DNA of 64,000 nt from an uncultured Bacteroidales bacterium. Lineage in GTDB: Bacteria; Bacteroidota; Bacteroidia; Bacteroidales; Paludibacteraceae. Of this stretch, positions 34,876 to 45,200 are shown piece after piece (position 1 is the first letter of the stretch; every line of letters begins with the position of its first letter). Below the pieces are notes generated by a model. That model ran no database searches, was not told the DNA's origin, and worked only from the letters and a program-made list of their open reading frames with translations. A program made the position numbers and the translations under genes. The DNA lies in the NCBI GenBank assembly GCA_903911085.1, contig CAIWCC010000010.1, positions 1 to 64,000 of the forward strand, in the 5' to 3' direction.

Positions 34876-36408
34876 TTATTTCGAAGTACTTTCAATATCG
34901 GTTCTGAACGGTGAAGCCGGCAAGCCATCGCGGTTAAACAGATTAACGTGTGGTACATTTGCCCAACCCATTCTGACAGCCACGGGGTTTTGAACTTTAT
35001 CGGACGAAACAATGATTTTGTTGCCTTTAATAATGGCGTTGGCAGGTACAAATTTTTTGTCGGCACCCGCTATCACAAAATCATTCAACTTATCGCCTTT
35101 CACTATCAATCCTTTGTTTACAAAGTCGAAGCTTAGCTCTATGGTGTTGCCTTTTACCTCCATCGATTTGTAAATCGGACCGGAGTAAGCTACTTTTTGT
35201 TTGTAAGCCAATGCCCGTGCAGCCAATGCAAGGCGTTCACCTACCGGTTTTTTGTCTGCCGGGTGAATATCTGCCGAATCGCCGTAATCAACAATGACCG
35301 TCATGGCCGTATTTGGTGTTTTTTGCCACGAGATGAGTTGAGATTCTCTGATTTCAGGCCTCATGTCCATGTATGGTGCAACCTGAACAAACAAGAACGG
35401 AAATTCTCCGCTGTTCCACGATGTGCGCCAGTCATTTATCATTGTCGGAAATAGGGTTTGATATTGTTTGGTATTGCTTTGGTTGGATTCGCCCTGATAC
35501 CAGATTACGCCTTTAATGGCATAGGGAATCAGCGGAGCAATCATGCCATTAAAGAGCCCACCGCAATCGCCATATTTATTCGGGTCGATAGGTGCTGCAG
35601 GTTTCTTCGGCAAGATTTTTTGAGCTATGCGGGCAGCGGCAGTGTCCAATTTCCATTTAGTCAGGAGCGAATCTTCGTTGAACTTATATTTTGCCAATGC
35701 AGCCGGAAAATCGAGTATCGATTGATCGTATTTCTCAACAATGGATTTCAATTCGGGATTGTTCTCCATGGCTGCACGACTTGTCCATTTCTCAGCCTGA
35801 GTACCACCTGCCGACGAAAATAGCAAACCTATAGGCACTTTTAACTGTTGAGTGAGCGAACGGGCAAAAAAGTAACCTACAGCCGAAAACCATTTTACGC
35901 TGGTTGTATCACACACCACCCATTTACTTTTTACATCTTCCACTTTAGTTTCAGAAGGATTTCTCCGAACGTAATAATGTCGGATATGCGGGTAGTTTTT
36001 AGCATCCTGTGCTTCTGCCTGCCAGTTTAAAATTGGCTTCTGTGGAGGACGCAATCCAAGTTGACGTTCCATATTGCTCTGTCCGCTGCAAACCCAAACT
36101 TCACCCACCAAAATATTTTTGATAATAAGGGTATTGCTGCCGTAAATTTTCATCTCTTGAGGCGTGCTGTTTATTTTCAACGGATTGAGTTTGATCATCC
36201 ATTTACCGTTTTGAGCTACAGTGGAAAGTGTTTGTTCCGCAAATTCAACCGTCACTTTTTCACCCTCATCGGCTCTGCCCCAAACAGGTACTGCTACACC
36301 ATTTTGAAGAACCATATTGTCGCTAAACAACGAATTCGGTTTTACATCTGCTTTACCTGATAAATGCAGACTCATAAAAACCATCAAAAACCAATTGATT
36401 TTTTTCAT
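34876..36408 (-). CDS. Sialate O-acetylesterase-like SGNH carbohydrate esterase 1
   Basis: 510 residues. Signal peptide MKKINWFLMVFMSLHLSGKA. An N-terminal beta domain (SLFSDNMVLQNGVAVPVWG) precedes the SGNH hydrolase. The catalytic serine is in GEVWVCSGQSNME (Ser111), the oxyanion region in SSAGGTQAEKW, GVIWYQGESNQSN is a family hallmark, and DSADIHPADKKPVGERLA supplies the Asp-x-x-His pair. Family members remove O-acetyl groups from sugars; sialic acid is not required, and no other sialic-acid gene is seen here. Role inferred: deacetylation of the PUL substrate. It is terminated by the hairpin at 34815-34855. Confidence 0.88.
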   Translation of the reverse strand: MKKINWFLMVFMSLHLSGKADVKPNSLFSDNMVLQNGVAVPVWGRADEGEKVTVEFAEQTLSTVAQNGKWMIKLNPLKINSTPQEMKIYGSNTLIIKNILVGEVWVCSGQSNMERQLGLRPPQKPILNWQAEAQDAKNYPHIRHYYVRRNPSETKVEDVKSKWVVCDTTSVKWFSAVGYFFARSLTQQLKVPIGLLFSSAGGTQAEKWTSRAAMENNPELKSIVEKYDQSILDFPAALAKYKFNEDSLLTKWKLDTAAARIAQKILPKKPAAPIDPNKYGDCGGLFNGMIAPLIPYAIKGVIWYQGESNQSNTKQYQTLFPTMINDWRTSWNSGEFPFLFVQVAPYMDMRPEIRESQLISWQKTPNTAMTVIVDYGDSADIHPADKKPVGERLALAARALAYKQKVAYSGPIYKSMEVKGNTIELSFDFVNKGLIVKGDKLNDFVIAGADKKFVPANAIIKGNKIIVSSDKVQNPVAVRMGWANVPHVNLFNRDGLPASPFRTDIESTSK

Positions 36409-36480
36409 CTTTTCACTTCTTTGTTTTGTATATAATTATTAGACATATTGAAATGCAAAATTGCGATGAGTTGATCATCA

Positions 36481-36725
36481 CTAATTCGTGGTCAAACGAA
36501 TAAAACAGACATCTTTTTCTCTCAGGTCCAAATCTTTAGTAAAAGTAATTGTGCCAGTATTGCCAATAATTTTTCAATAGCCACTCCATTATTTGTGTTC
36601 TTTATATGGTTTTCTTGTTGTTTTGTCAGCTGTTTTGGTGAACCTAAATCGTAACAAGCTGCATAAGCATCATTCACCCGATAAACGGTTATAATACAAA
36701 GACGGATTACTTTGTTACCTACTTT
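36481..36725 (-). pseudogene. C-terminal relic of a GH39-like glycosidase with a frameshift
   Basis: On the minus strand an open stretch from 36725 reads ITVYRVNDAYAACYDLGS and continues to an A-run near 36571. There the frame must shift by one base to continue as IIGNTGTITFTKDLDLRE and stop at 36481-36483. The YRVND-AY-ACYDLGSP pattern resembles the end of GH39 beta-xylosidase-type enzymes (YRIDEKHSN-Y---GSP), although other clan GH-A members cannot be excluded. An in-frame TAG lies just upstream and the rest of the gene is missing. The frameshift in a short A-run could be a sequencing error, but the missing body shows real decay. Confidence 0.55.
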
Positions 36726-36844
36726 CTACCCGAGCACTAAAGTTTGGATCTATAAGTTGTTTTCAGTTTGCAATGGGTCGTTATAAAAAGACATATAATG
36801 CTGACTAATAACGATTTAAATATCACACTTAAACGTTTGTAGCT

Positions 36845-37015
36845 TTGCTCACAAAAAAGAGTAAACGCAAAGCCTCTAAGATTTAAATGCCTTATATTCA
36901 ACAACAAGAGAAAGAACGCTAAGAAAAAAACTTTCAGTTTTTCTACCGCTTCTCGGCATATTCCATTTGCGTCTTTGTGACTTTGCATCTTAGCGCCTGT
37001 CTGCCGTCAGGCAGG
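36845..37015. repeat. Degenerate Bacteroidota intergenic repeat (inverted CGCAAAG/CTTTGCG pair)
   Basis: Within the 657-base gap 36409-37065. Near 36862 ACGCAAAGCCTCTAAG occurs; near 36967-36995 an inverted relative TTTGCGTCTTTGTGACTTTG ends in CTTAGCG. A short palindrome CTGCCGTCAGGCAG lies at 37001-37014. I recall such strings as scattered spacer repeats in this phylum. An 83-codon frame across this stretch looks non-genic. Elsewhere in the gap I see only the GH39-like relic. Confidence 0.45.
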
Positions 37016-37065
37016 TTCAAAAAAACATATTTTATAACGAACCATTGAGTTTGTATATCTTGCAT

Positions 37066-39342
37066 TTAATCACGAATACTTGAAATGATATTTACAAATT
37101 TTAAAGTATACTTTCTACCTTTTGAAGTTGGAAATACAATTTGGTTATTATCTTTCTGAACGAAAGTCAAATTCTTTCCTTTCTCATCGACAATTGATTT
37201 TAATCGAATTGATGGATAGTACAACTTACAAGAGTCTCCTGATCCAGAGTAAATAATAGCATGTTGTGGTAAACCCCTTTTCCATTTCAAATCAACAGTA
37301 AAATTATTAGTTGCTCTCAACCCTTTGTAATTGCCATTTGGCCAGGCAGCAGGTAGAGCTGGGAGTATATAGATAAAACCCAGATTACTTTGTAACAACA
37401 TTTCTGTTATCCCCGCGGTTATCCCAAAGTTCATGTCTATTTGAAAAGGAGGATGTGCCCCCAAAAGATTCTCATAAATGCCTCCTCCGGCCCCATCATA
37501 AGTCACTTTGGAAACATAAGACAGATTTTGTGCAGCCTTAATTAATTTGTAAGCATGGTCTCCATCAAGTAATCTTGCCCAGCATGCAATTTTCCAGGTT
37601 CTACTCCAACCTGTAGAAGCATCTCCCCTAGAAATCAGTGATGTTTTGGCAGCCTCAGCTATTAAACTATCCTGAAAATAAGAAATTTGGTTACCTGGAT
37701 AAAGCCCGATCAGATGTGATAAATGTCTGTGTACATTACCTTTTACATCTTGTTGCACTTTCCACTCCCTGATTTGTCCCCACGAACCTATTTTCAATCC
37801 ATTATCCAGATTTGAAAGTTTATCCGTTAACTGAGAAATGTAAGAAGTATCTACATTTAGTATTTTTGCAGCTTTTAGAGTTTGGGAGAAAAGCTCCCAA
37901 ATCAATTGCTGCGCATAAGCAGTACCATTCTCCCAACCACCGTGTTCTGGTGACCATTCATTTGGTGCCTCCCATTTACCTGCAGCATCTTTTGTTAACC
38001 TGTCGAACCAAAAATCACAGGCACTTTTCATTACCGGGAAAGCTTTTTTCTTCAAAAAATCTTTATCAAGCGTATAGGCATAATGTTGCCAAAGATTCAT
38101 GCAATACCATGCATTAGCCGGACGATTCCATCTCCAATCAGAATAAGCAAAAATATTGCTTTGGGTTTTCATCGTCCACCCCCTACAATTCATTGAATTT
38201 GCCATCTTTTGCCATGAACCGTCTACTTTTAACGCTTCATTTGCAATATAATCTGTATAAGGAAGCTGACATTCCGAAAGATTCGCATTCTCAGCTGGCC
38301 AATAGTTCATCTGAACATTTATATTGCTATGAATATCACATTGCCATGCTGGAGAATTGCTGTTATTCCAGATTCCTTGTAAATTACTGGGTAATTCTAT
38401 CCCTCTTGAAGAACCAAGCATTAAATAACGTCCATACTGAAAACAAAGTATATCCAAATACGGATTGGCATTATATGAACGCACCAATTCATCAGTAGGG
38501 ACATTAGGCAGTTGAGTATCTAAATCAAATTTTACACGACTGAATTTGGACTGATAATCCTTTAAGTGTGCTTCTTTCAATGCAGAATAACCTTTACTGG
38601 AAGCTTTGGTTATCCTTTCAGAGATTAAGTTATGTAATTCGGAAGCAGTTCCTGACAAATAAGAAGCAGTTTTTGGGTTATAATTGGTTGCACCCGTGAG
38701 TAGAATGGTCACGGCATCAGCATCTGATATCGTAATTTGATCCGAACTGAATGTGAGTGAACCACCTTCATTGCGTACAATTACTTGTGCTTCGTAGGAG
38801 ATCAAATCTAATTTGCCACTTATAGTTATTAGATTCCTCTCAAAGGTTTTAATTCCGGTATGAGCATCGGTGAGGCGGATATTAAAAGATAGTTTTTTGC
38901 TTTTCCCGGGAGCTGTCATTCGCATTACTATTACACTGTCCGGATTACTTGCAAAATACTCTCGTAAATAGGCAATGTTTCCAGACTTATATGAAACCCT
39001 GCCAATGGCATCATCCAAACTCAACTCTCTTGAATAGTCAGAACTTGCAACATGAGTGGGAAAATCAAAATACAGATTACCGAAATTTTGATACGCACCA
39101 CGTGAAGTAGTACTTCCAGTCCAAAGCGTTTTTTCGTTAAATTGAATTTCTTCGGTTTGCACACCACCAAAAAACATAGCACCCAGGCTACCATTACCAA
39201 TTGGTAATGCAGATGTCATCCAGTTTATCGCTGGTTGTTTGTACCAAAGTTTAAGGGGCAGTTGTGTACTGAAGGACCTAAACAGGAATGGCTGGCTCAA
39301 TAATAAGATAAAAATAGAAAAAAATGATATTTTATTATTCAT
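37066..39342 (-). CDS. GH95 alpha-L-fucosidase-type enzyme
   Basis: I prefer the start at 39342 (758 residues), since MNNKISFFSIFILLLSQPF is then a standard signal peptide; an upstream in-frame ATG at 39384 adds 14 residues. N-terminal domain: WYKQPAINWMTSALPIGNGS and QFNEKTLWTGS, typical of GH95. The (alpha/alpha)6 barrel has NLQGIWNNSNSPAWQCDIHS, NINVQMNYWPAEN (the Asn-x-Asn pair), NEWSPEHGGWENG (Glu466 the predicted acid) and HRHLSHLIGLYPGNQ. Family members remove alpha-L-fucose or alpha-galactose by inversion. All key motifs are present. It follows the terminator at 39516-39550 and a weak -7 candidate at 39454-39461, so it is probably transcribed apart from susCD. Confidence 0.92.
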   Translation of the reverse strand: MNNKISFFSIFILLLSQPFLFRSFSTQLPLKLWYKQPAINWMTSALPIGNGSLGAMFFGGVQTEEIQFNEKTLWTGSTTSRGAYQNFGNLYFDFPTHVASSDYSRELSLDDAIGRVSYKSGNIAYLREYFASNPDSVIVMRMTAPGKSKKLSFNIRLTDAHTGIKTFERNLITISGKLDLISYEAQVIVRNEGGSLTFSSDQITISDADAVTILLTGATNYNPKTASYLSGTASELHNLISERITKASSKGYSALKEAHLKDYQSKFSRVKFDLDTQLPNVPTDELVRSYNANPYLDILCFQYGRYLMLGSSRGIELPSNLQGIWNNSNSPAWQCDIHSNINVQMNYWPAENANLSECQLPYTDYIANEALKVDGSWQKMANSMNCRGWTMKTQSNIFAYSDWRWNRPANAWYCMNLWQHYAYTLDKDFLKKKAFPVMKSACDFWFDRLTKDAAGKWEAPNEWSPEHGGWENGTAYAQQLIWELFSQTLKAAKILNVDTSYISQLTDKLSNLDNGLKIGSWGQIREWKVQQDVKGNVHRHLSHLIGLYPGNQISYFQDSLIAEAAKTSLISRGDASTGWSRTWKIACWARLLDGDHAYKLIKAAQNLSYVSKVTYDGAGGGIYENLLGAHPPFQIDMNFGITAGITEMLLQSNLGFIYILPALPAAWPNGNYKGLRATNNFTVDLKWKRGLPQHAIIYSGSGDSCKLYYPSIRLKSIVDEKGKNLTFVQKDNNQIVFPTSKGRKYTLKFVNIISSIRD

Positions 39343-39453
39343 GTTATTTTTTTCATGACATATAACGATTATAAAAATATTCAATTGGGCAGTTACTTTA
39401 CTTTTAATTAATAATGCGAATCAGTATTTAGCTATAGACATTAGATTTCAATA

Positions 39454-39461
39454 CAAAAATA
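39454..39461 (-). promoter_or_regulatory. Candidate -7 box for GH95
   Basis: Minus-strand TATTTTTG fits TAnnTTTG and lies between the upstream terminator and the GH95 start. No convincing -33 element is seen at the usual spacing. Confidence 0.3.
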
Positions 39462-39515
39462 TTTATTATCGAATGACAATATAGTCGAAGAATTGTGATG
39501 CTAAAATCAGGCTCT

Positions 39516-39550
39516 AAAAAAAACACTCAAAAAAAAATTCTCTTGAGTGT
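39516..39550 (-). terminator. Terminator closing the susC-susD-lipoprotein operon
   Basis: On the minus strand ACACTCAA (39550-39543) pairs with TTGAGTGT (39530-39523) and runs into seven further T residues. It lies 22 bases after the lipoprotein stop codon. Confidence 0.8.
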
Positions 39551-39572
39551 GTTTTTTAGAAGACAATTCTGC

Positions 39573-40571
39573 TTAGATGGCAGGCTTATCTATTACCTTA
39601 ACAATTAATTCCTTGATAGTAGAATTTAATATACCAGTCAATCCAGTATTTGAACCAACAAAAGTTACTGTGTAATTACCCACTTTGGTATAAGTGTATT
39701 TATAATTTTCTATACCTTGCTGAATATCTTTTACATTCACACCAACATCAGGTGAAGTTTTGTCCAAATACAATACTTTAGAAATAGCCCACATTTCGTG
39801 CAAACGACCATCAGTGGCATTGAAAACTGAATCAACAGCACTAGCTGCAGGAAAAGTAGCAGTATTCACTGTAATAGTATTGCTATTTAATCTAAAGGCA
39901 GCATTTCCAGGGCCATTCAATTTCCATTTTGCATTTTCGGACATGGTAACAAACGACATTCCTGCAGCGGTGCAATCTGCAACAACCGTTGAAACATTAC
40001 CATCGTTTTGATAATTCCGTATCAAAAAACTGGAAAATGTTGGATTTGAGTACCTAATGGCGGAATTAATAACCAATCTATAGGCGATAAAAACAGCTTG
40101 TCCGCTGCCATATTTCGATAAATCGATAGTTGGCATGGCTTTGGCTACAGCAGTATTCAAATATGCTTTCATATCGGGATGGGTTAGGGTATCCCACTTG
40201 GCAGCTTTAACATTAAGACTGTCATACACTCCTTTAAAATCTGTAGAGGCTAAAACATCTATAACATTTGATGCCGATACACGATTTGAATTATAGAGAA
40301 AATCCAATTTGGCAGTTCCGGCAGCGATTGTGCGATTACGGTTAGCATAAGCTTTACCGCCTTCGCCCGAAAAGAAAGTAAGTAAATCGGGCGTACCTGA
40401 CAACTGAAACTCCAATGCTTCACCTTTATAAACTACCAAAGTGTCGTTTATAGTATTTACCACCTGATCAGGGTTAATAGTTACAGATAGCTCAGGTGCT
40501 ACATCTGTTTTTTCGCAAGCGGTAAAAACAGCTGCAAAAAAGAATAATGGTATTATTATTTTGTTTTTCAT
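39573..40571 (-). CDS. SusE/F-position surface glycan-binding lipoprotein (DUF5017-like)
   Basis: 332 residues from the start at 40571. That start is chosen because MKNKIIIPLFFFAAVFTAC then gives a clean lipoprotein signal with Cys19, and a purine-rich AAAGAAGAAAA lies just upstream; the longer frame from 40598 would overlap susD and add a lysine run. Residues about 25-120 look like a PKD/Ig-type sandwich (DTLVVYKGEALEFQLSG). The rest resembles DUF5017-type proteins often encoded after SusD (FSSFLIRNYQNDGNVS, WKLNGPGNAAFRL), ending in an Ig-like strand set (YTYTKVGNYTVTFVG). It is expected on the outer leaflet of the outer membrane, where it would help bind the polysaccharide. The family name is from memory. 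Confidence 0.75.
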   Translation of the reverse strand: MKNKIIIPLFFFAAVFTACEKTDVAPELSVTINPDQVVNTINDTLVVYKGEALEFQLSGTPDLLTFFSGEGGKAYANRNRTIAAGTAKLDFLYNSNRVSASNVIDVLASTDFKGVYDSLNVKAAKWDTLTHPDMKAYLNTAVAKAMPTIDLSKYGSGQAVFIAYRLVINSAIRYSNPTFSSFLIRNYQNDGNVSTVVADCTAAGMSFVTMSENAKWKLNGPGNAAFRLNSNTITVNTATFPAASAVDSVFNATDGRLHEMWAISKVLYLDKTSPDVGVNVKDIQQGIENYKYTYTKVGNYTVTFVGSNTGLTGILNSTIKELIVKVIDKPAI

Positions 40572-40591
40572 TTTTTTCTTCTTTTTTTGAA

Positions 40592-42181
40592 TTACCAATT
40601 AGGATTTTGTTTCACAAGCGGGTTCATTTGAATTTCGCTATACGGAATAGGCATTAAAAGCATGTGTGGCAACATGTTAAAATATAATCTATTTGCAAGA
40701 TTAGGTCCACCGGATGTGGGTGCTAATGTTTTAAATGTATTACCAACTTCTGTGAATTTTTCAATCAAAATGCCCCAACGCATCAAATCGTAATAACGAG
40801 TTGGTTGTTCAAAACACAACTCTCTGGCTCTCTCTTGTTGTATAATAATTCTGAACTCTTCGGGTGTTGGTCGTTCAGGTTTATCGCTGTATCTAAAGGC
40901 TTTTGCCCGCACACGTACTGAGTCAACTCCTGCCAACGCCAAATCCGTAACACCATTTGTTTCAAATTCAGCTTCCGACAGCATCAACAATACATCCGAA
41001 TATCGAAGAATTGGAAAGTTTGATCCGTTCCCGTTTTTATTTCTTGGCAATACAATTTCCCAATCACGGCGGAATTTACCTGCTGCACGTGAAAATGAAT
41101 TGCTTCCATTTGCTGTATAAGCGGGATACGGCACTTTAACACCTGCTGCATTAATTGAATAATCACAGATATTCCAGGTATAACGTGCATCGTTTCTATC
41201 ACTCTGATAATACTGCCACAGAGTAATGGTTACACTATACCAACTAAGATTGTAACCAGCTGCCTCATTACTTGAGTTCGGTGCTGCAGGCGATACATTG
41301 GCTGCCCAACCACTATACAAATACTTTGCAGCATCGGCATTGAAATCGACATCGAATAGAATTTCTTTGTTTACATGGTCGTAAGCATCGGCTGAAATAT
41401 TTTTCCATATCTGTGTATAGTCAGGTGTAAGTTTGATATAATTACTAGCTTTATTACTTTCAACCAATGGAATCAAAATATCACGGGCTTTAGCAAAATA
41501 CTCTGGCTTATTTAACATGCCAGCCATACTCAAATAGACTCTTGCCAATACACCGATAGCACCTTCTTTACAAATTCGAACAGGAGCACCTTTTTGTTTT
41601 TCGTAAGTATATAAATGCTGAGTAGCATATTCCATATCAGCGCAAACGGATTCAAAAACTTCCTGACGAGGCGATTTGGCCAAACTGGTGTTCAATGGCG
41701 AGTTAATAGGTTTCATACGTAAAGGAACATCACCCCAAAGCATTGCTAAATGATAATAATAGTATCCGCGCAGGAAACGGGCTTCTGCACGAAGTGCATT
41801 TTTCTTTTCATCGGGGACAGAAACCTTGTCAATATTATCCAAAAAGAAATTTGTATAATAGACACCCTGATACAAAGCATTCCATAAATTTGAGACTGCC
41901 GGAGTAAGCGAATTATATGTTTTTTCCATATAAGCATCACCACCTAATCGGGTATATGCAAGTTCATCGGTTACCGCACTAAAGCTTCCTTTTAATGGGT
42001 TGGCAAACAAACTGTTTAACTTTAAATAAGCACCGGCAATAGCCATATCGGCCTCTTTTTCGGTATTAAAATAATTCTCTGGCGATACAAAGTCGGTGGG
42101 AGTAACCTCCAGAAAGTCGCTGCAAGAACTAAGCATGAATGTTGCTAACATGACAAAGATTGATATATATATTGTTTTCAT
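40592..42181 (-). CDS. susD: SusD/RagB-family glycan-binding lipoprotein
   Basis: 529 residues. Lipoprotein signal with Cys20 (MLSSCSDFLEVTPTDFVSPE). The SusD N-terminal helical region (YFNTEKEADMAIAGAYLKLN, LWNALYQGVYYTNFFLDNI, ARFLRGYYYYHLAMLWGDVP) and the C-terminal part (ILRYSDVLLMLSEAEFE, RARELCFEQPTRYYDLMRWG, NPNW at the very end) are all present at normal length. SusD lids the SusC pore and captures oligosaccharides. It begins 29 bases after susC and is followed after 20 bases by the lipoprotein gene, so these three form an operon. Confidence 0.97.
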   Translation of the reverse strand: MKTIYISIFVMLATFMLSSCSDFLEVTPTDFVSPENYFNTEKEADMAIAGAYLKLNSLFANPLKGSFSAVTDELAYTRLGGDAYMEKTYNSLTPAVSNLWNALYQGVYYTNFFLDNIDKVSVPDEKKNALRAEARFLRGYYYYHLAMLWGDVPLRMKPINSPLNTSLAKSPRQEVFESVCADMEYATQHLYTYEKQKGAPVRICKEGAIGVLARVYLSMAGMLNKPEYFAKARDILIPLVESNKASNYIKLTPDYTQIWKNISADAYDHVNKEILFDVDFNADAAKYLYSGWAANVSPAAPNSSNEAAGYNLSWYSVTITLWQYYQSDRNDARYTWNICDYSINAAGVKVPYPAYTANGSNSFSRAAGKFRRDWEIVLPRNKNGNGSNFPILRYSDVLLMLSEAEFETNGVTDLALAGVDSVRVRAKAFRYSDKPERPTPEEFRIIIQQERARELCFEQPTRYYDLMRWGILIEKFTEVGNTFKTLAPTSGGPNLANRLYFNMLPHMLLMPIPYSEIQMNPLVKQNPNW

Positions 42182-42210
42182 AAATCTGTATAATTTATTA
42201 GTTTTAAGTA

Positions 42211-45200
42211 TTAGAATGCTGCATTTAAACCAAAAGTAAGCGTACTGGCACGTGGATAGGTACTAAAGTCGAACCCAGGCGTAAGTGCAGAGTTTATGGA
42301 TGAAACTTCAGGGTCGAAGCCCGAATAATTTGTCCATGTAAATAAGTTCTGTGCAGCTGCATAGATTCTTAACCTACTCATTCCTATTTTCTTAACTAGT
42401 ATTGAAGGAAAAGTATATCCCAGCGAAACAGTTTTTAGTTTAAGATAAGACCCATCTTCTACTGTACGAGTCGAAGCGTAAGCTCCTAACGATGGAGCTT
42501 CACCTCTGGTTACAGGAATTGTTGCATCCAGATTGTCAGGTCTCCACCTGTCAGCATAAGTTGCAAATTTATTATAGCCTCCGAATTCTATTCTGCTTGA
42601 CTCAAAAACATAACGGTTACCGTTATATATATCATTGCCATAAGACCATTGAAAGAACACGTTCAAATCAATTCCTTTGTAACTGAATGTATTTGACAAA
42701 CCACCGGTGTGTACCGGAAGAGGGTGTCCAATAATAGTCATATCACTGGTATTGATAATTCCATCTCCATTCAAGTCTTTGAATTTAATATGGCCGGGAG
42801 CTACCGCATTTGTTCTCGAAGGCGTATTACAAGGCACCTCATTTTTTAGAAGGTAGGCACCAGCGGGTGTTACATCAAAATCGCTGTATTGGTATAGTCC
42901 ATCATATACATAACCAAGCATTTGTGCCATTGGCTCTCCAACAATAGCCGCATAGGCGGTTGGCGAAAAATTGCCTCCTGCAGAAGAAGCATAAGAATGT
43001 TGGTTTTCGGATAATTCCAACACTTTATTTCTATTAAAGGAGATATTAAAATTTGTACTCCATTCAAAATCTTTGGATTTAATATTAATTGTGTTTAAAG
43101 TAAATTCGAGTCCCTGATTCTGAACTTTACCAATATTTTTCATGGCTGACGTATAACCTGTTGATCCGGGCATTTTACTATTTAGCAACAAATCATACGT
43201 TGTTTTACGGTAAGCATCTACGGTAAAAACAATGCGTTGTTGGAACATACCAAAATCGACACCCAAATTGGTTTGTGCCGTATTTTCCCATTTCAAGGTT
43301 GTGTTCGATAAAGCAGTAGGAATTATGGCACTATAATCAACTCCATTATAATAATAAGTTCCATTCATTTGCGCCATTGAAGCAAAGTCTCCTACACGGT
43401 TGTTTCCAGTTACTCCCCAGCTTGCACGAAGTTTTAAATCGGAAATTACAGGTATTGCATTTTTGATAAATTTTTCTTCACTTGCACGCCAGGCCAACGA
43501 ACCCGAAGGAAAATAACTCCATTTATTTAAGGTCGAGAATTTAGAAGAACCATCAGCACGATAAGACATAGTTAACAAATACCTTGATTTGTAGTCGTAA
43601 TTGATACGTCCTAGAAACGAAGCCATTGTCCATGCACTGGAAGATGAACTGATAGATTGAGGAGTACCTAAGTCCAGACCACTTAAACCCAATGCTTCGA
43701 AAGGTAACTGGATTCCTCTTGAACCGAAATTAGCACTGTTTGCCCCCTGCATAGTAAAACCACCAATCACGTTAAATTTGTGTCCACTCTTCAACTTTTT
43801 ATTATAAGTAAGAATATTTTCATTCAACCATGTATTTCCTTCATTAAAAAATATTTGTCCATTTACACGCTCAAATTTATAATCATTACCACCCTTTGTT
43901 CTTGAATTACTAAAATCGGAGTTTTTTTTCTCACTTTGATTAATACCTCCCGAAATACGTAGTTTCAACTCGGGCGTAAAATTCAATTCTAAATAACCAT
44001 TAGCATTTAGGTTTTTAGAAAGGCGATCGTTAATTGCATTTTTTGCGTGAACAAAAGGGTTAAATCGCAAATCGGTAGTTGCATCATTGGGATCGCGGTC
44101 GGCATTAAAGATTTCATCACTACTTCCACTATTGGAAATGGGGCGATAACCCCAAACATCAGTCATTAAATATGTTGCAGTTGTATATCCGCTTTCGGAA
44201 GGGACAATACCATACGTTTTTACTTGCGAATAACCAATATTAATACCCGTAGATATTAAATTGTTAATTTTCTGGTCGAGTACTACTTTTCCTTGCAAAC
44301 GATTAAATCCCCCACATATTATAACACCTTCTTGATCCATTGAATTTAACGATACACTGAATCTTGTATTCTCTGAGCCTCCACGCATTGCTAAGTTATG
44401 GCTTTTCATAGGTGCTAATTGAAACAAAGCATCCTGGAAATCTACTCCTTTAACCCCGATATAATCTTCAAATGTTTTAAAAGTTGCATTTGGATCATTT
44501 GGTTTTAAATAGCGGGCTTTAGTTGTTGGTCCGTCAAACTCATTTGTCATGATAAGAAAATCATAAGGATTCATCAAATCCATACGTTTGGTAACCTGTT
44601 GTAAACCATAGCTTCCATCATAAGTTATTACAGGCTTGCCTACTTTTCCTTTTTTGGTAGTAATAAGAATAACGCCGTTTGCACCACGTGCTCCATAAAT
44701 AGCTGTAGCCGATGCGTCCTTAAGAATTTCCATCGATTCAATATCTTCGGGAGGAGTGGAATTCAAATTGGCATTTTCGAGAGGAAATCCATCTATAACA
44801 TATAATGGTGAATTATCTCCGGTTAAGGAGTTGGTTCCCCTAATTACAATATTTGCACCCACCCCTGGTTGTCCATCGCTAGATGTGACTGATACACCAG
44901 CAATGCGACCACCCAACGCATCGGTTATAGAAGCTACAGGAGCTTTCATTACATCCGACATATTCACTTTGGACATTGAACCAGTAACATCGCGTTTCGT
45001 AGACATACCATAACCTACTACAACTACTTCATCTAAGCCTTGAGCATTAGCTTCCAGCACAATAAATAATGGTTTACCCTCTGTTTTAACCGTTTCTGAA
45101 TTCATTCCCAGATAACTAATTTCTAATGTGCTGTTTTTTGGAGCAGACAATGAAAACTTTCCGTTAAAATCAGTAATCGTTCCTTTTGAAGTCCCTTTTA

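Noticed and set aside
36737-36988. 83-codon minus-strand open frame
   Set aside because: It lies in degenerate intergenic repeat sequence (CGCAAAG-type strings) and its peptide has no protein-like pattern.
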